A stretch of DNA of 64,000 nt from contig CAUYLG010044551.1 of the NCBI GenBank assembly GCA_963573385.1, forward strand, positions 40,478 to 104,477. Reading direction: 5' to 3'. Each line of letters opens with the position of its first letter. Within the stretch, counting starts at the first letter, position 1. A model generated the notes under the pieces. That model had not been told where the DNA came from and did no database searches. It was given only the letters and a program-made list of their open reading frames with translations. Positions 60,366 through 64,000 of this stretch are shown piece by piece. This DNA is from Cacajao melanocephalus (taxonomy: Eukaryota > Chordata > Mammalia > Primates > Pitheciidae). A program made the position numbers and the translations under genes.

Positions 60366-63300
60366 GTAATGATGGGACCCTGAGAAGATACAACAGTGGA
60401 GAGGGGAACAGGAAACAGTGAAAAAAAATGGAGGTGTGAAATTTAAGATGAGAACTGAAATGTTACAATTGTACTGATCCAAATAGGAATTTTAATTGAC
60501 ATTAATCAGAGTAATTTCATTGAAATTGTTGGGACAAGGCAATTGTTGAAATATGAATGATGGATAAGGAAATCATGTCAGCAGGCATAGGAAAGTAAAA
60601 CAAAACCATTTTACTAGGAAATAGGAAGGATCCAGAAGAAATTGTAAGACTATATAAAGAATAGTTAAACATAAGGTTGCTGAGAAAATGGGAAGTCACA
60701 GCATTAAAGCTGTATTCGTGAATCTAAATCAGATTCTGTAAATAATTTGCTGTCAACTTTTACTGCATTCCATTGCTTCTACCTTGATTACCTATTTCAA
60801 AATATATGGCTTCAGTTATAAGATAGGCCAGCAAGAGAGCACAGCTGAGTTAAGTAAATCTGTTATCTCTCTTGGAAATTTTTTCAAAGTACATGTTGTA
60901 TTAGATGATGAACGAGTTACACCTGGCACATATTTGGCACTCAATAAATGTCTAAAGAACACATTAATGAATGTCATTTTGGTGAAAGGTTAGGAGTATC
61001 AGTTTGGTATTTCATAGAAACTTTGATTTAACCCATTGAGAACTGTTGTGTTGGGTTATTGTTCCCTGAGTCTGTTTGTTTCGTGCCTTCAACATTTACT
61101 GGCTAAATGTCACAGGCTTTGTTATCCTCATGTCCTTTCTTGCATGCCAACATGATGCAGTATTTTGGCACATTTGCTAACTTAAATCTTCTGTCCCTAA
61201 TTGTAAGCCAGAATCAGTGAAAGAAGCATGAGTAAAAGAAGGAACATTAAATTCCTTTGGAATTCTTAATTTGAGTAATGGACCAGATTCAACTACTGCA
61301 GTATACTATCATGAAACTGCCACAAAGATTTATGGTGATTCTGAGGACAGCTTATTGCCTCTTAAAATTTGGCCACCAAGCCAAAAAGACTAAACCTCTG
61401 TTCTCAAGGTTGTGATTTAAGAAGGGAATCCTACTCAAATGACTTTTTTCTTCCAGAGAGGAATCAATTAACATGCTGTGCTTCTTTTATATATTCACTT
61501 TTAATTTGGCAAATCTTCAGTTTATATGCTTAAGTTTAACCTGGTTAAGAGTTAGAATAAAGTATATTTAACATCCTTCAAAGTACAGCACATGTATTAG
61601 ACATCACTTGAATTAAAGCCAACACAATAATTTTATGGCTTTAACATTTTCCAGAGATGTTTAACAGTTTTAACTATCCAATACCTTGTGTATATTCAGG
61701 AAACATAACTCTACAGCTAACTGATGACATTGAAGTTCAGGAAGTAGAATGCTTAAAAGTCCTTTTTGTGTTTTGCTTCATTTAACCACAGTATCTCCTT
61801 AAAATTCAGGATCAAAATTTCTCTACTTTTTTATATTCAAAATTTGAAACTCACAAAAATACAGAACTTGGTCGCTTCCTAAAGAAGCAAAGCCATAAAT
61901 ACTAGGCAAGCTAGATACAACTGCTTTTATGCCTCCCCAATATTTTCTTTTCAAATATATAGCAACTGAAAGATTATTTCTCCTTGACTCAAAACTAAAT
62001 AGGCATAGAATGGTGATTCCCTCCCTGGATTACATGTTTATTTAAAAAAATAAACAAGCCACAGGCCAGCAGTTATGTTCTATAGCTTGCTGAATGAATT
62101 TTCCTTAGGATGATAAAATACAACCACTGACTCCACCAGTTGGCAGTCTGCCATGACAACTGACAGCAGCCCTGATCATAGTAACAAAGAAACTTATATG
62201 TGCTGTTGCATTAAATCTATTGTCCTGCAGAATGCCAGCCATGCACATTACCCTCCTTCCTGGCACAGGCTAGCAGCCATCTTAGGCCTTAAGAGCAATC
62301 ACCTCTTTTCCTAAGCTTAAAACCATAGTCAAAACACTCATGCATTATTTGCTTTTAACCACCTAAAACACTGAAAACTTGCATATATATAAATGACATA
62401 TTGAACATACATTTATATTTCATTGAACATATATTTATATTTCATTAAAGTTTTTCCCAATCAAAATAGTAACAATTGACTGAAACTGAGGGGAGAGTCT
62501 AGAAATGTTGTATGTGTATTGATTGCATTTGTTTTGCTTTATCACTAAATACTGAAATTCATTACCAGTTGTCTGTTACCCTGTATAAAAAATGGTGACT
62601 GTACTTTCTTCCTGAACATAATACAAGTTCTGTAAGAGGATTAAAGCAATTTTACATTAACTAAAATAATAAAAATTAGCCAAAAAGAAAGATACAAGGT
62701 AAAGAGGGAGGCCAAAACTCTCAACGTGCAAACACATTTAAATTAGTATAATTTAAAGCAAAATAAAAAAGATATGGTATACAATTTTAGGAATGGGAAG
62801 CATGTAGTGAGTCTTTTAAATCAATGAAATATACACACATAAAACTGTAGGAAAAATTACCATTTCCATCTTATCTTGTTGCTAATTGCAAAGTAGATAT
62901 TAAAAATTTTTGAGTTAAAAATCTTATGATCATTATAATTTGTTCAATCTACATAAATTGGGCTACCACCCATGTAAAATATTACTTTGGAAAATGTAGA
63001 GTTCTTCACAGGAAGTAAAAGACAGAAGCTCTATCTTCTATGAGCTAATAACAGAATAAGACAAATGATATATCAACTACCCTCTATCTCATCAGTTCTA
63101 TAAATATATAGATGCATATATGTTCATATATATTTATATATAAATGTATATATTTACAAATATATATTCATATATAAATATAAATTCAAATTCTTGCATG
63201 CATACCTACCCATATGTATATGGAAATATAAATTCAAATAAAATATAATATTAACAAAGTTTCTAGTTTAGCATAATATTCAACAGATTTCATTTATTGG

Positions 63301-63505
63301 CTCTTTCATTAATTAAATAAAATATGTTTTCTACCACTACTGAAGTCAGAGCTGGCATTAAGAATGAAGTATGATACCCACCATTTTATTAAATCTTAAA
63401 AATACTCAAATAATAAAAGAAGCATTTTTGTTTGGACATTTCAGAACCTGGGTATGGCGACAACTACATTTCCTGATTTGGAGTTGCATGCCCCTGGCTT
63501 GGCCC
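60366..63505. other. Mostly unassigned sequence
   Basis: No gene recognised over 3.1 kb. 60915-60980 (CCTGGCACATATTTGGCACT, CAATAAATGTCTAAAGAAC) is an L2/MIR-like tail. 62401-62444 is a 22-bp tandem duplication. 63100-63245 is A/T-rich with ATATAT words. Confidence 0.5.
62401..62444. repeat. 22-bp tandem duplication
   Basis: TTGAACATACATTTATATTT and TTGAACATATATTTATATTT start at 62401 and 62423; the units differ by one base. Confidence 0.93.
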
Positions 63506-63509
63506 ATTC

Positions 63510-63817
<308 letters not shown>

Positions 63818-63840
63818 GGAAGTGGTCATACTTTTAAGTA

Positions 63841-64000
63841 TTTTTTTTTTTTTGAAAGAAAAAAAAAAGAGAGGAAAGAAAGTGAGAGTGAAAGAAAGAA
63901 AAAAAAGAATGTAAGAGAGAAAGAAAGAGGAAGAGAAAGAGGGAGAGAGAACGGGATTCTTGTTCTATTGCCCAGGCTAGAATGCAGTCTAAAAATGGGT
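63841..64000 (-). mobile_element. Alu start with polypurine expansion, cut by window end
   Basis: A T-run at 63841-63853 is followed by about 100 bases of almost pure GAAA/GAGA-type purines (63854-63958), then GGGATTCTTGTTCTATTGCC and CAGGCTAGAATGCAGT, the antisense Alu start. The purine tract seems to sit inside the Alu tail region. The last bases (CTAAAAATGGGT) depart from Alu. Confidence 0.65.

Overview
This window looks like primate, most probably human, intergenic DNA. It is A+T-rich, has no recognisable host exon-intron gene, and is filled with primate-specific repeats: eight clear Alu copies, primate-age L1 (L1P) and older L1MA/L1MB elements, MaLR-type LTRs (MLT1 and MST), MIR, L2, a MER20 and a mariner. 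The family names come from my recall of consensus sequences, not from a database search. No tRNA, rRNA, CRISPR array, CpG island or bacterial-type operon was seen.

Layout. Positions 1-13.6 kb hold scattered old repeats (MLT1, MIR, L2, two Alus, an MST LTR) in otherwise unassigned DNA. A 5'-truncated L1P lies at 13.65-15.0 kb, followed by an A/T palindromic tract. From 15.8 to 30.7 kb there are ancient L2 pieces (one interrupted by a small hAT-like element and by an L1MB 3' end), an L1P 3' end, MLT1, two Alus, a pyrimidine-rich block and a 90-bp tandem duplication. From 30.7 to 34.8 kb there is a stack of antisense L1 fragments that encloses an isolated endogenous-retrovirus pol fragment, an Alu and a MaLR solo LTR. 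At 37.0-37.7 kb there is an unexplained pair of 97-bp inverted repeats. From 37.77 to 45.43 kb lies a full-length mariner (Hsmar2-like) split by a full-length but dead L1P with a 3' transduction. From 45.7 to 52.4 kb are three L1 copies in alternating orientation. The rest (52.4-64 kb) has an unassigned block, an Alu, L2, MER20, a mosaic L1 at 57.8-60.4 kb containing an Alu, a copied local segment and a nested L1P, then mostly unassigned DNA and two Alus at the right edge.

The only coding material I can support is from mobile elements: broken L1 ORF1/ORF2, a broken mariner transposase and a broken ERV polymerase. None has an intact reading frame, so nothing here works as a gene set. The best signals are structural: the nested mariner/L1/transduction with matching target-site duplications, the 97-bp inverted repeat, and a local A/T segment copied into an L1.
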